From the NCBI GenBank assembly GCA_944388775.1, contig CALXKC010000010.1, forward strand, positions 1-37,854: a stretch of DNA of 37,854 nt. Direction: 5' to 3'. The stretch comes from an uncultured Clostridia bacterium (GTDB taxonomy: Bacteria > Bacillota > Clostridia > TANB77 > CAG-508). Made by a program: the position numbers and the translations under genes. Shown here piece after piece: positions 1 through 6,610 of the stretch (position 1 is the stretch's first letter; each line of letters begins with the position of its first letter). Below the pieces are notes generated by a model. The model worked only from the letters and a program-made list of their open reading frames with translations. It did not search any database and was not told the origin of the DNA.

Positions 1-13
1 ATCCTTTCTTCAT
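1..13 (-). CDS. possible 5' end of a gene leaving the window
   Basis: On the minus strand a GGAGGTG ribosome-binding site (positions 23-29) lies 11 bases before an ATG at 13-11 that reads Met-Lys-Lys-Gly before the window ends. Only four codons are visible, so nothing can be said of the product. It would be the next gene downstream of the RusA-like gene within the same mobile element. Confidence 0.3.
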
Positions 14-90
14 CTTTAATCACACCTCCAATCTAACTAAAATTAAATCCATTAATTAGTTCATTTAAATCTTCTAAAAATCGTACTTTT

Positions 91-128
91 GTAGAGGCAT
101 CATATACTTTTGTATATGATACCTCTAC
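91..128. repeat. 17-bp stem hairpin with 4-base loop
   Basis: Positions 91-107 pair with 112-128 with one G:T mismatch around a TTTT loop. It lies downstream (minus strand) of the RusA-like gene and before the next ribosome-binding site. It could be a terminator, but neither side carries a clear U-run. In a mobile element a DNA-level role, such as a replication or transfer signal, is also possible. Confidence 0.6.
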
Positions 129-188
129 TCTAGACAGAAAATTAATAAAAATTAGTAAATGAAATATTGAAATATCAACATATACATA

Positions 189-248
189 TAAATGACCATA
201 GCAAAAAAATATTTCAAACAATATTAAAAATTTTGCTATGGTCATTTA
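189..248 (-). terminator. 18-bp perfect inverted repeat over the stop codon of the RusA-like gene
   Basis: Positions 189-206 and 231-248 are perfect complements around a 24-base AT-rich loop. The right arm contains the last codons and TGA stop of the RusA-like gene, so the transcript would fold at its own stop codon. A T-run lies in the loop rather than after the stem, so this is not a textbook rho-independent terminator. A terminator or mRNA 3' stabiliser is an inference from position. Confidence 0.45.
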
Positions 249-844
249 CTAATATTTGGTAAATTATAATCAATAAAATTGATTATTTTATCAGCCTCCA
301 AAACCGAAACTTCAATATGTGGAATGTCAGAATAGAATCCTTGTACCATATAACAACAATTAAATATATTATCATCTTTTATTACACCGCCATGAATTAA
401 TCCATCCTGAATAGGTTTTACAGTTCTGTTATCAGCATCCCACACTTTTCGCTTTTCAAATATTTTAATAATTACAATTACATATTTATCAAAGAATAAT
501 TTATCATATTGTTTAGTTATTTCAGCTATATTAAAAATAATTTGTTTGTGAGCATAAGAAGATCTATTTGTTAAGTTTGGTAATTTTTCTGGTATATATA
601 AAGACAAAACACCATCTTGTAAGTTTGCCTTATAATCATTATCAATAAAATGAATTTCATTATCTAGCATATTAGTATTTAGGTATCTAACTTGTTCATA
701 TATTTCAAATCTTATTTTTTCTAGATTATACAAAAACATTTCAAGTTTCTTTTCCGTTCCGCTGATATAAGGAAATTTTAAAACTGTATTTAAAGATACA
801 TTTAGTTTTTGCAATAGATTATATAATTCGTTTGGAATTAGCAT
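242..844 (-). CDS. RusA-like Holliday junction resolvase family protein
   Basis: The 200-residue protein carries the RusA signature in its C-terminal third: D136-A-D138-N139, K143, D147, then D157-D158 before a hydrophobic strand. In RusA the acidic residues of D-x-D-N-x-x-K-x-x-x-D and the later D-D bind metal and cleave four-way DNA junctions. The N-terminal half is not recognisable and is longer than in E. coli RusA (about 120 residues), so the fold match covers only the catalytic part. The start has a good AAGGAG site. RusA-type genes are typical of phages and integrative elements, which fits the att site at 4665-4712. A recombination or replication role in the element is inferred. The family call is fairly firm; activity is not shown. 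Confidence 0.72.
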   Translation of the reverse strand: MLIPNELYNLLQKLNVSLNTVLKFPYISGTEKKLEMFLYNLEKIRFEIYEQVRYLNTNMLDNEIHFIDNDYKANLQDGVLSLYIPEKLPNLTNRSSYAHKQIIFNIAEITKQYDKLFFDKYVIVIIKIFEKRKVWDADNRTVKPIQDGLIHGGVIKDDNIFNCCYMVQGFYSDIPHIEVSVLEADKIINFIDYNLPNISK

Positions 845-882
845 AAAATCAGCTCCTTTCTTAAATTAAAAATAAAAAAGAC

Positions 883-1383
883 TTATATGTTCCAATCGTT
901 ATTGGCATATAAGCTATCAAAATCTTGTATAGAATATTCTCGTTCATTATAGTTAGAAGTATTTTTATAATTATTATATTTATTATTATTTATATATTTG
1001 TTGGTTTTGACAATATTATTAGTATAAGTTTGACTAGAAGTATAGTCATTTTTTGAAATAGGGGTAGTTGATTTTGAATAGTTGGGATTGTCATATTTGA
1101 CTAATGGTATTATTTTTCTACTAATAATTTGCCTTGTTGTATCTTGAAAATTTGTTATGACTTGCACATATTTTTTTCTTGATAAACTACTTATTAATTT
1201 TGATACTCTTGTATCAGATAAATTTACTATGTTTGCGATATATTTATTTGTAATAGTACAATAATTTTCATTTTTACTATAAAATAATATTAGGGAATAG
1301 ATATATTTTTCTTTATCACTTAATTTTTCATTTGTGAGGATTTCATAAGGAATCCATAGACCTTTTAAATTGTTTTCTTGCAT
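883..1383 (-). CDS. winged-helix replication-initiator-like protein
   Basis: This 166-residue protein has an N-terminal helix-turn-helix region. GLWIPYEILTNEKLSDKEKY is followed by the ITNKYIANIVNLSDTRVSKLI recognition-helix pattern and a beta-wing, as in HTH_36-type proteins of phage and plasmid replication modules. The C-terminal half is low in complexity and rich in Asn, Tyr and Lys, ending in a short acidic tail. The ATG at 1383 is preferred because GAGGGTG lies just upstream; an in-frame GTG at 1416 lacks a site. It lies 38 bases upstream of the RusA-like gene and is probably co-transcribed. A role as DNA-binding replication or regulatory factor of the element is inferred. Confidence 0.6.
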   Translation of the reverse strand: MQENNLKGLWIPYEILTNEKLSDKEKYIYSLILFYSKNENYCTITNKYIANIVNLSDTRVSKLISSLSRKKYVQVITNFQDTTRQIISRKIIPLVKYDNPNYSKSTTPISKNDYTSSQTYTNNIVKTNKYINNNKYNNYKNTSNYNEREYSIQDFDSLYANNDWNI

Positions 1384-1412
1384 AATTTCACCCTCTTTCG
1401 TAAAAAATAAAT

Positions 1413-1430
1413 ACACACTATAATGTGTGT
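1413..1430. promoter_or_regulatory. imperfect ACACAC/GTGTGT palindrome, possible operator
   Basis: An 18-bp near-palindrome (ACACACTATAATGTGTGT) lies just upstream of the winged-helix gene. Its place between that gene and the preceding minus-strand gene suggests an autoregulatory operator. No protein can be tied to it from sequence alone. Confidence 0.3.
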
Positions 1431-1455
1431 ATAAATAAAATTATATATAATAAAA

Positions 1456-2004
1456 TTAGTCATTAGAATATATTTGTATATTAATAGGTAATCCTACTCT
1501 CATAAAAAATCTAGCAAAAGATTGTGAAAGATGTTCTCTGTATGGAGGACATAATCTTAATCGAGGACTATTTTGTTTAGCAATTTCTTTGGCTAGTTGC
1601 ATAGGAATAGTATATATGCTATTAAAGTCTATAATATAGTAATCTTGATTGTAAGTATTACTAATATAGTTGTTAATAATATGCTTTGAAACAACTTGAC
1701 CTTTTACAATATTTTTAATACTATTTTTTATGTCTTTGGGTTTCTTGCCAGCGAGTTCAAATTGTCTTTCTGCTTCTGCTTTAGTTATTAAAGAACATAT
1801 AACAATGTTATTTGTTTTCTTATTTGCAATATCACAAGCTTGGGTAACAATAATGCCATCTACATATTTTATTTCTGTTTTGATTTCTGCTCCTTCAGAC
1901 AATTTTGCATAAGGATCTAATATTGCAACAGGACAATTTAATAAAATATCTCCTTGGGTTATATCATCTGAATCGGTTAATTCTTCGTACCATTTATACT
2001 CCAT
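1456..2004 (-). CDS. unnamed conserved-looking protein with QGDI and VTQACDI motifs
   Basis: This 182-residue soluble protein has no domain I can name with confidence. Visible landmarks are ITQGDILLNCPV near residue 15, GIIVTQACDIANKK near residue 50 (a buried strand followed by a conserved-looking Cys-Asp), and a C-terminal PPYREHLSQSFARFFMRVGLP block. The last has the look of a catalytic or interface segment. The GGAGGAATA ribosome-binding site overlaps the stop codon of the preceding gene at 2012, so translation is probably coupled. It is the last of three linked unnamed genes on the mobile element. A conflict or defence function is possible from this setting, but nothing in the sequence proves it. 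Confidence 0.55.
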   Translation of the reverse strand: MEYKWYEELTDSDDITQGDILLNCPVAILDPYAKLSEGAEIKTEIKYVDGIIVTQACDIANKKTNNIVICSLITKAEAERQFELAGKKPKDIKNSIKNIVKGQVVSKHIINNYISNTYNQDYYIIDFNSIYTIPMQLAKEIAKQNSPRLRLCPPYREHLSQSFARFFMRVGLPINIQIYSND

Positions 2005-2011
2005 TTAAGTA

Positions 2012-2290
2012 TTATTCCTCCAATTCTTCAAATTCATCAATATCGATTATAGGTGTTTTCTTTGATATATTAGTGATTTTCATAACTACATTAATTGATT
2101 TTGTTTTTGGTTTTAAATTATAGTTATCATCATCGTCTTCATTAGATAGATTAATATGTGTATTAGACATTATGTGATAAATTGTTTCTAAAGTTTCAGA
2201 ATTTGAAAATTTCGTTAATGTAGTTAGTATTGGTTGATTTTCAATAGATTGTACTAAAGCATAATCTATTGTTGTAGTTTGTGGTATCAT
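2012..2290 (-). CDS. small acidic hypothetical protein
   Basis: This 92-residue protein has an acidic middle (EDDDD near residue 51) and an acidic C-terminus (DEFEELEE). It has no signal peptide, membrane segment or recognised motif. The start has an AAGGTGAT site in AGGAAGGTGATGATAT. It sits tightly between two unnamed genes (14 bases from the upstream gene, 7 to the next), which suggests a three-gene transcription unit whose products may interact. Confidence 0.5.
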   Translation of the reverse strand: MIPQTTTIDYALVQSIENQPILTTLTKFSNSETLETIYHIMSNTHINLSNEDDDDNYNLKPKTKSINVVMKITNISKKTPIIDIDEFEELEE

Positions 2291-2304
2291 ATATCATCAC
2301 CTTC

Positions 2305-3048
2305 CTATTCTAAAACCTCAGCTATTTTAGTTTTTAGAGTGGTTTTAGATACATTCATAATATTATCAATTTCTTCATTAGTAGTTCTATAATTAGAATT
2401 TTGGTTAAAAGAATATTTATCATTAACATCTACATTTATTTGAATCATATCATTTACTTTCTTAAATTGAGATGTAGACAAAGTGTCAATGACAATTGTT
2501 TGTTGTTGTTCTTTTGTAAGAGGAATCTGCATTTGATATTCTGTAATATTTGAAAGAACAATATTTGTATAATATTTATTGTTTTCAATAGTTGAATATC
2601 TTAAATTCATTTCAACAATATTATTATTAATATTTTTCAAATATTTATTTTGTAGAGTTTTAATAGGTGTTTTGTCGTCAATGTCAACAAGACAATTAAT
2701 ACCAAAATATAAAATTTCCGCCTCATATACTTGAAGAATTGAATTATATATTTCTATGACAATATTTTTCATTTCTTCGATAACTGTTTCAAAATCAGTA
2801 TCTAAATCAGCACTTTTTTTTCTTGTTAATTGCACATTTATTTGAGAGAGCATTAAATCGTAGTCACCATTTATAGATGTAGCAGTTATTCTAGGTAAAA
2901 CAGGTGGAGCATCATTAGGAATTGGTTGTGGATTGAATGGCACAATAAAATGTTGTGACAAACTACTAGCTTCTAATTTATCTATTTTACTTCTCGGAGC
3001 TTCTATTCTTTGAAAAAATAGACTACACTTAATATTTTTTACTTTCAT
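2305..3048 (-). CDS. unnamed protein, first gene of a three-gene cassette
   Basis: This 247-residue soluble protein starts at an ATG with a strong AGGAGG site. A Pro-rich segment (PFNPQPIPNDAPPVLPRI, about residues 37-54) is followed by a strand-rich region with a central helix (about 85-115). The layout reminds me loosely of the TIGR04255 sporadically distributed family, but the match is too weak to use as a name. It leads the minus-strand cassette 3048 to 1456. No transmembrane segment or nuclease motif is visible. Function unknown. Confidence 0.5.
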   Translation of the reverse strand: MKVKNIKCSLFFQRIEAPRSKIDKLEASSLSQHFIVPFNPQPIPNDAPPVLPRITATSINGDYDLMLSQINVQLTRKKSADLDTDFETVIEEMKNIVIEIYNSILQVYEAEILYFGINCLVDIDDKTPIKTLQNKYLKNINNNIVEMNLRYSTIENNKYYTNIVLSNITEYQMQIPLTKEQQQTIVIDTLSTSQFKKVNDMIQINVDVNDKYSFNQNSNYRTTNEEIDNIMNVSKTTLKTKIAEVLE

Positions 3049-3123
3049 AAATACCTCCTAATCTAAACATATTATATAATAATTTATTAAAATAAGCAAA
3101 TTAAATTCTAAAAATTTTTAATA

Positions 3124-3861
3124 TTAATTTTCTAAAACACTTTTTCCAGTTGCGTAATCAATAATAATACCAGGTTGAACATTATAAACATATACATTAA
3201 AACAAATTCCTTTTCCGTTATCTTCCACAGAATAAGCTTCCATTTGTACACCATTAGCAACAAGATTATTTCCTTCAAAAATGGGAGTTACTCTATATAA
3301 AACATGATTATCTTTATTTTCATCCATATAATCAGATATATTATTTTCAAAAGGAAGCATTCCTTGTACATTCATATAGCGAGTACCTGTAATAAGATTC
3401 TTTTGGTTAGCATTTTCTCCTGCTAGATTGTGAGCTATCAAGTGGCAACGATTATATAAATAATTTCCTTCAACTATACCTTCATATGTTGCTTGTTGCC
3501 AACCAGAAGGGGTAATAGAATAAAGTGATTCTCTTTCTTCATCATCAACAGGCATAATTTCTTTACAGATATTAGCATATGCAACGCCACATCTTCCTAA
3601 ATTATCTAATTCACTATATTGTTCAAAAGCAGTAGTGGTATAATCACTCTCGTTAAAGAAGGGAATATTGTTGTTAATTTCAATATAAGGATTTCCTGAG
3701 TAATCAGGTATATTTTCTAAATCTGCTGAAATTATATTTGAACTTGAGACATCATTAGTATAATCTATATTACTACTAATATATCCAATAATGCCTATAA
3801 TAATGAAGAAGACTAAAATTAATATTTGTTTTAAATTACTATTGTTCTTTTTATTATTCAT
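3124..3861 (-). CDS. membrane-anchored DNA/RNA non-specific endonuclease
   Basis: This 245-residue protein begins with a lysine-rich tail and one membrane segment (about residues 11-28), which would put the rest outside the cell. The nuclease core has NRCHLIAHNLAGENANQKN followed by LITGTRYMNVQGM. This is the layout of the DNA/RNA non-specific endonuclease (EndA-like, beta-beta-alpha-metal) family, where the His of the DRGH-type motif is the general base and a downstream Asn binds magnesium. Here the usual DRGH reads NRCH, as in several Firmicutes homologues. The start has a GAGGTAAA site. It lies close to the att end of the element. Roles in DNA uptake or degradation, or toxin-like activity, are inferred. 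Confidence 0.8.
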   Translation of the reverse strand: MNNKKNNSNLKQILILVFFIIIGIIGYISSNIDYTNDVSSSNIISADLENIPDYSGNPYIEINNNIPFFNESDYTTTAFEQYSELDNLGRCGVAYANICKEIMPVDDEERESLYSITPSGWQQATYEGIVEGNYLYNRCHLIAHNLAGENANQKNLITGTRYMNVQGMLPFENNISDYMDENKDNHVLYRVTPIFEGNNLVANGVQMEAYSVEDNGKGICFNVYVYNVQPGIIIDYATGKSVLEN

Positions 3862-3932
3862 TTATTTTACCTCAATATTTATATTATATGAAGTATAGCA
3901 CAATAATTAAAAATATAGAAGTGTAATTATAT

Positions 3933-4352
3933 TTATTTTTCATCTTTAATATTATTATTTTCTTTAAATAACATATCATAACCATATGGAGAATATAATT
4001 CATATCTTCCGTTTTTATATTGAAGCATTGCACCTTCTTTAGCTATATTTAATAAATCATCAGATAAACCAGTTTCCTTAAATTCAGTTTTTGATTTATC
4101 AGTAAAATCCCATAAATAAATTTCATTATTTCTATCTTCCGTTATTAAATATAAATGACCTTCTTTTCTATTTTGTGCTAAATTTTGATTTCTACTATCT
4201 GATAGGGAATTGGTATTTTTACTTACTTCATTTACATTATTTTCTTGTGAGTTTGCATTTTTGAGAAAGTTGCCTAATTCTTCTATAAAATTGTTAATAA
4301 CATCATTAGATTCTATATGTTTTTTCAAATTTTCGAATAAATTTAAGTCCAA
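3933..4352 (-). CDS. small hypothetical protein at the element end
   Basis: This 139-residue protein uses a TTG start behind GGAGG. The N-terminal third is helical, followed by an Asn/Ser-rich linker (about residues 33-60). A compact C-terminal domain (about 64-130) begins GHLYLITEDRNNEIYLWDFTD and has alternating strands and aromatic residues. There is no signal peptide and no recognised family. It is the last element gene before the attachment site; a 71-base gap separates it from the nuclease gene downstream. Confidence 0.5.
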   Translation of the reverse strand: MDLNLFENLKKHIESNDVINNFIEELGNFLKNANSQENNVNEVSKNTNSLSDSRNQNLAQNRKEGHLYLITEDRNNEIYLWDFTDKSKTEFKETGLSDDLLNIAKEGAMLQYKNGRYELYSPYGYDMLFKENNNIKDEK

Positions 4353-4506
4353 AAATATACCTCCGTTATTTTTTGAAATACATTATAACATATAAAATTT
4401 AAGATGAGTGTCGAAATTTGTAATTAACATAATTGTTTTTGTGAAAATTTATAATAAAATAATAATATCACAAGATAGACTACTGTTATTTTTAAATATT
4501 TTTTAG

Positions 4507-4527
4507 GTCTAACAAATGTCTAACAAA
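4507..4527. repeat. two direct GTCTAACAAA repeats near the attachment site
   Basis: GTCTAACAAA occurs at 4507-4516 and again at 4518-4527, one helical turn apart, about 140 bases from the tRNA fragment. Short direct repeats at this distance from att are typical of arm-type sites bound by tyrosine integrases. The integrase gene itself is not in this window, so this is an inference. Confidence 0.35.
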
Positions 4528-4664
4528 ATCTTAAAAAAATCCAAAAGTTATTAAACATTATTAAATCTAAAAATATTAAAAATAATTTTAAAATTTGCTT
4601 AAAAATAGGTGGTTTATCAAATGTTAAACATAAACAAAAATTAATAACGAACACCAAACTTCAA

Positions 4665-4712
4665 AGACTTTGACTCTGGCATGCGCTAGTTCGAATCTAG
4701 CCAGCCCAGCCA
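4665..4712 (+). other. displaced 3' fragment of tRNA-Gln(TTG): attachment site of the element
   Basis: The 48 bases match the 3' part of a glutamine tRNA: anticodon loop CTTTGAC with TTG (4668-4674), 3' anticodon stem TCTGG, variable bases, T arm GCTAG-TTCGAAT-CTAGC (4685-4701), acceptor strand CAGCCCA, discriminator G and encoded CCA (4710-4712). The 5' half (acceptor, D arm) is absent. Homology begins in the 5' anticodon stem: AGA at 4665-4667 pairs, while 4663-4664 do not. This is what remains when an element integrates into a tRNA gene and rebuilds the tRNA at its other end. The intact tRNA-Gln is expected to the left, outside the window. Confidence 0.85.
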
Positions 4713-4715
4713 ATA

Positions 4716-4760
4716 AAAATAGCAACTTTCAAGAAATTGAGAGTTGTTATTTTGATATTT
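4716..4760 (+). terminator. terminator of the former tRNA-Gln gene
   Basis: The arms at 4716-4730 and 4739-4753 pair, with G:U wobbles, around an 8-base loop, followed by a T-rich run. It begins four bases after the CCA end, as expected for the original tRNA terminator left in place after integration. Confidence 0.75.
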
Positions 4761-4881
4761 TTGATAGTGAATTATCTGGAAAAGACATAATAGTTGCATG
4801 TTCAAATGCAGGAGGGATTGGACATTGTTTTAAAGATAAAAAAACAGTTAAAGAAAAGTTTATAAAATTTTTTAGAAACTA

Positions 4882-4912
4882 TTGACTTGGAGTAGACTCT
4901 AAAATGTAAAAT
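4882..4912 (+). promoter_or_regulatory. MerR-type promoter with 19-bp spacer
   Basis: TTGACT (4882-4887) and TAAAAT (4907-4912) are separated by 19 bases containing the dyad TTGGAGTAGACTCTAA. Over-long spacers with a central GGAGT-N2-ACTC dyad are the hallmark of promoters activated by MerR-family regulators. It drives only the flavodoxin remnant at 4941-5090. No merR gene is in this window. Confidence 0.65.
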
Positions 4913-4940
4913 ATAAGAAATCAAACAATAAGGAAGAGTA

Positions 4941-5090
4941 ATACCATTTTGTACATCATCATCAGGTTTAGGACAAAGTGGAGATTTACTAGCTGAAGAA
5001 GCAAATGGTGGAAATTGGCTAGAAGGACAACGTTTCAGATCTAACCCATCAGATTCAGATATTAACACATGGACAGATAGTTTAATGTAA
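4941..5090 (+). pseudogene. C-terminal remnant of a flavodoxin-family protein
   Basis: The frame encodes PFCTSSSGLGQSGDLLAEEA, then GGNWLEGQRF and a terminal D-I-N-T-W-T-D-S-L-M. This matches the last third of flavodoxin-like FMN proteins, where the FCTSxSSG loop is conserved. An AAGGAAG site (4929-4935) lies directly before the remnant, but the ATG and about two thirds of the protein are missing. An internal deletion seems to have joined the leader to the C-terminus. The upstream MerR-type promoter is intact. A further possible flavodoxin-like scrap (LSGKDIIVACSNAGGIGH) is encoded around 4777-4885. Confidence 0.6.
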
Positions 5091-5122
5091 TAATGTAGAT
5101 AACGTAGATAATGTAAAAAATA

Positions 5123-5165
5123 GTGCTAATTGTAGTTCAAGCAATTAGCACATACATCCCCTTTT
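5123..5165 (+). terminator. hairpin after the flavodoxin remnant
   Basis: GTGCTAATTG (5123-5132) pairs with CAATTAGCAC (5142-5151), followed a little later by a T-run at 5162-5167. It is a plausible terminator for the flavodoxin gene. Confidence 0.6.
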
Positions 5166-5170
5166 TTCAG

Positions 5171-5212
5171 GAATTATTCTATAATTTTAAGATTATAGGA
5201 TAATTCTTCTTT
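5171..5212. terminator. convergent terminator between flavodoxin remnant and hxlR-type gene
   Basis: The arms 5171-5185 and 5192-5206 pair with one mismatch around a 6-base loop. T-rich sequence follows on the plus strand and A/T-rich sequence on the minus strand. It sits directly after the regulator's stop codon and can serve both directions. Confidence 0.65.
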
Positions 5213-5533
5213 TTATTTTATATTTTTTCTGTAATTATTACCCCATTCAACCATTGAATCCAAAATAGGTTTTAAACTTAAACCAGTATCGGTCAAAGAA
5301 TATTCAACCCTTGGTGGAACTTCAGGATAAACTTTCCTTTTAACAAGTCCAGAAGCCTCCATTTCACGTAATTTATTAGTTAAAACTTTTTGAGTAATAT
5401 TATTTAAAGATTTTTTCAATTCACCAAATCTTTTAGTTCCAGTAAGTAAATCTCTAATAATTAAAATCTTCCATTTATCTCCTATAAGCCCAACAGTTAA
5501 TTCCACAGGGCAAGCAGGTAATTCCTTTTTCAT
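5213..5533 (-). CDS. HxlR-family winged-helix transcriptional regulator
   Basis: This 106-residue protein is a complete HxlR-type regulator: CPVELTVGLIGDKWKILIIR at the start, the recognition region RFGELKKSLNNITQKVLTNKL, and the wing VKRKVYPEVPPRVEYSLTDTG. The conserved early Cys (residue 8), often a redox or electrophile sensor in this family, is present. The start has a GGAGGGG site. Relatives control neighbouring oxidoreductase or detoxification genes. Likely local targets are the flavodoxin remnant or the divergent macrodomain operon; this is inferred from position only. Confidence 0.88.
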   Translation of the reverse strand: MKKELPACPVELTVGLIGDKWKILIIRDLLTGTKRFGELKKSLNNITQKVLTNKLREMEASGLVKRKVYPEVPPRVEYSLTDTGLSLKPILDSMVEWGNNYRKNIK

Positions 5534-5609
5534 ACGAACCCCTCCAATTTAGTAAAATTATAGCAAAAATAAATTTAAATGTAAAGTATAAAACATTTAA
5601 ATATCAACA

Positions 5610-5630
5610 AAAGTATAAAAAACATACTTT
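5610..5630. promoter_or_regulatory. candidate HxlR operator AAAGTAT-N7-ATACTTT
   Basis: A perfect 7-bp inverted repeat with 7-base spacing lies in the gap between the divergent HxlR gene and macrodomain operon, just before a TATAAT (5632-5637). HxlR dimers bind such AT-rich dyads close to their own gene. No good -35 accompanies this -10, so the exact promoter is unsure. Confidence 0.4.
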
Positions 5631-5819
5631 GTATAATAAAGAATATAAGTTCGAAATAAAAACTTAAAAAATTTTTTCCTCATGAACATAAGCAAAATGA
5701 ATAAAAGTGTCTTATAGGAAACTAGATTACAAAAAAGTGCCTACTTTACAAAGTGAAAAACTCCTTGTAAAATAATTATGTCCATTTTAGGACATTTTTA
5801 TAAATTAGGGAGGCATATT

Positions 5820-6603
5820 TTGGAAAAATTAGATTTTTTAATAAAATATTTATTAGAAGAAAATAAAGAAGTAAAAGCAGAAAAAATTCCAGAAGATATT
5901 ATATCTAAAAAAAGATTATATAGGTCTTTATGCAATATAAGAGATGTAAAGCCAATATCTGAAAAATATTTAAAAGCTGAAAATGAATATTTACAGAGTG
6001 AATTGAAAAATAAGAAAATAACAGATGTAAAAGATATAGAAGTTTTAGGAAAATACTTTCCAGAAAATAAAATTTCTTTATGGCAAGGAGATATTACAAC
6101 ATTAAAAATAGAAGCAATTGTAAATGCAGCCAATTCTGGAGGAGTTCGGCTGCTTCATTCCATGTCATAATTGTATTGATAACAATATCCACTCTGCAAG
6201 TGGGATTAGTTTAAGAATTGAATGTGGCAACGAAATGGAAAAAATAGGAGTATTAGAAACAGGAAAAGCATTTATAACCAAAGGATATAATTTGCCATCT
6301 CAATATATAATTCATACAGTTGGACCAATTATATACGATTTTGTTACTGAAGATAAAGAAAAAGATTTATCTAATTGCTATATTAATTCATTAGAACTAG
6401 CTAAAAAGCACAATATTAGAACAATTGCTTTTCCTTGTATTTCAACAGGAGAATTTCATTTCCCAAAACAATTAGCAAGTGAAATTGCAATAAAAAGTGT
6501 TAAGGAATTCTTGAATAAAAATAAGGATTGCTTTGATAAAATTGTATTTAATGTGTTTACAAATGAAGATTATGAGTTTTATACGCAAAATCTAGAGGAG
6601 TGA
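5820..6603 (+). CDS. zinc-type macrodomain ADP-ribosyl hydrolase, with a +1 frame change at CGG 6147
   Basis: Reading 5820-6146, skipping C6147, then reading on from GGC 6148 gives one 260-residue protein, normal for the family linked to class M sirtuins. Landmarks are WQGDIT, the ADP-ribose-binding NAAN (residues 102-105), and a Cys111/His116/Cys118 zinc set in GCFIPCHNC, spaced as in zinc-dependent macrodomains. ETGKAFITKGYNLP and HTVGPI follow, then GEFHFP. The family removes ADP-ribose from proteins. The TTG start at 5820 has AGGGAGG seven bases before it; an in-frame ATG at 5778 has none. Without the shift translation stops at 6170, six codons after CGG. The gene is otherwise intact, so it is either recoded, freshly broken or miscalled by one base. 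Confidence 0.8.
6147..6150 (+). other. in-frame CGG(C), +1 frame-change site in the macrodomain gene
   Basis: The zero-frame codon is GTT-CGG-CTG. Dropping the C gives GTT-GGC-TGC, which encodes the conserved Gly-Cys of the zinc motif. Confidence 0.75.
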
Positions 6604-6610
6604 AAACAAA

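Noticed and set aside
33..245. 70-codon minus-strand ORF overlapping the RusA-like stop codon
   Set aside because: It has no ribosome-binding site, and most of it is made of the two hairpins at 91-128 and 189-248. The hydrophobic product is what AT-rich hairpin sequence gives by chance.
4665..4712. A functional tRNA gene
   Set aside because: The 5' acceptor strand and D arm are absent, so it cannot fold as a tRNA; it is only the displaced 3' part.
4670..4885. 71-codon plus-strand ORF across the tRNA fragment
   Set aside because: It starts inside the tRNA fragment and runs through its terminator, with no ribosome-binding site. Its second half may be a flavodoxin-like scrap but not a gene.
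4802..5068. 88-codon minus-strand ORF antisense to the flavodoxin remnant
   Set aside because: It is a shadow of the remnant on the other strand, without a ribosome-binding site or recognisable protein.
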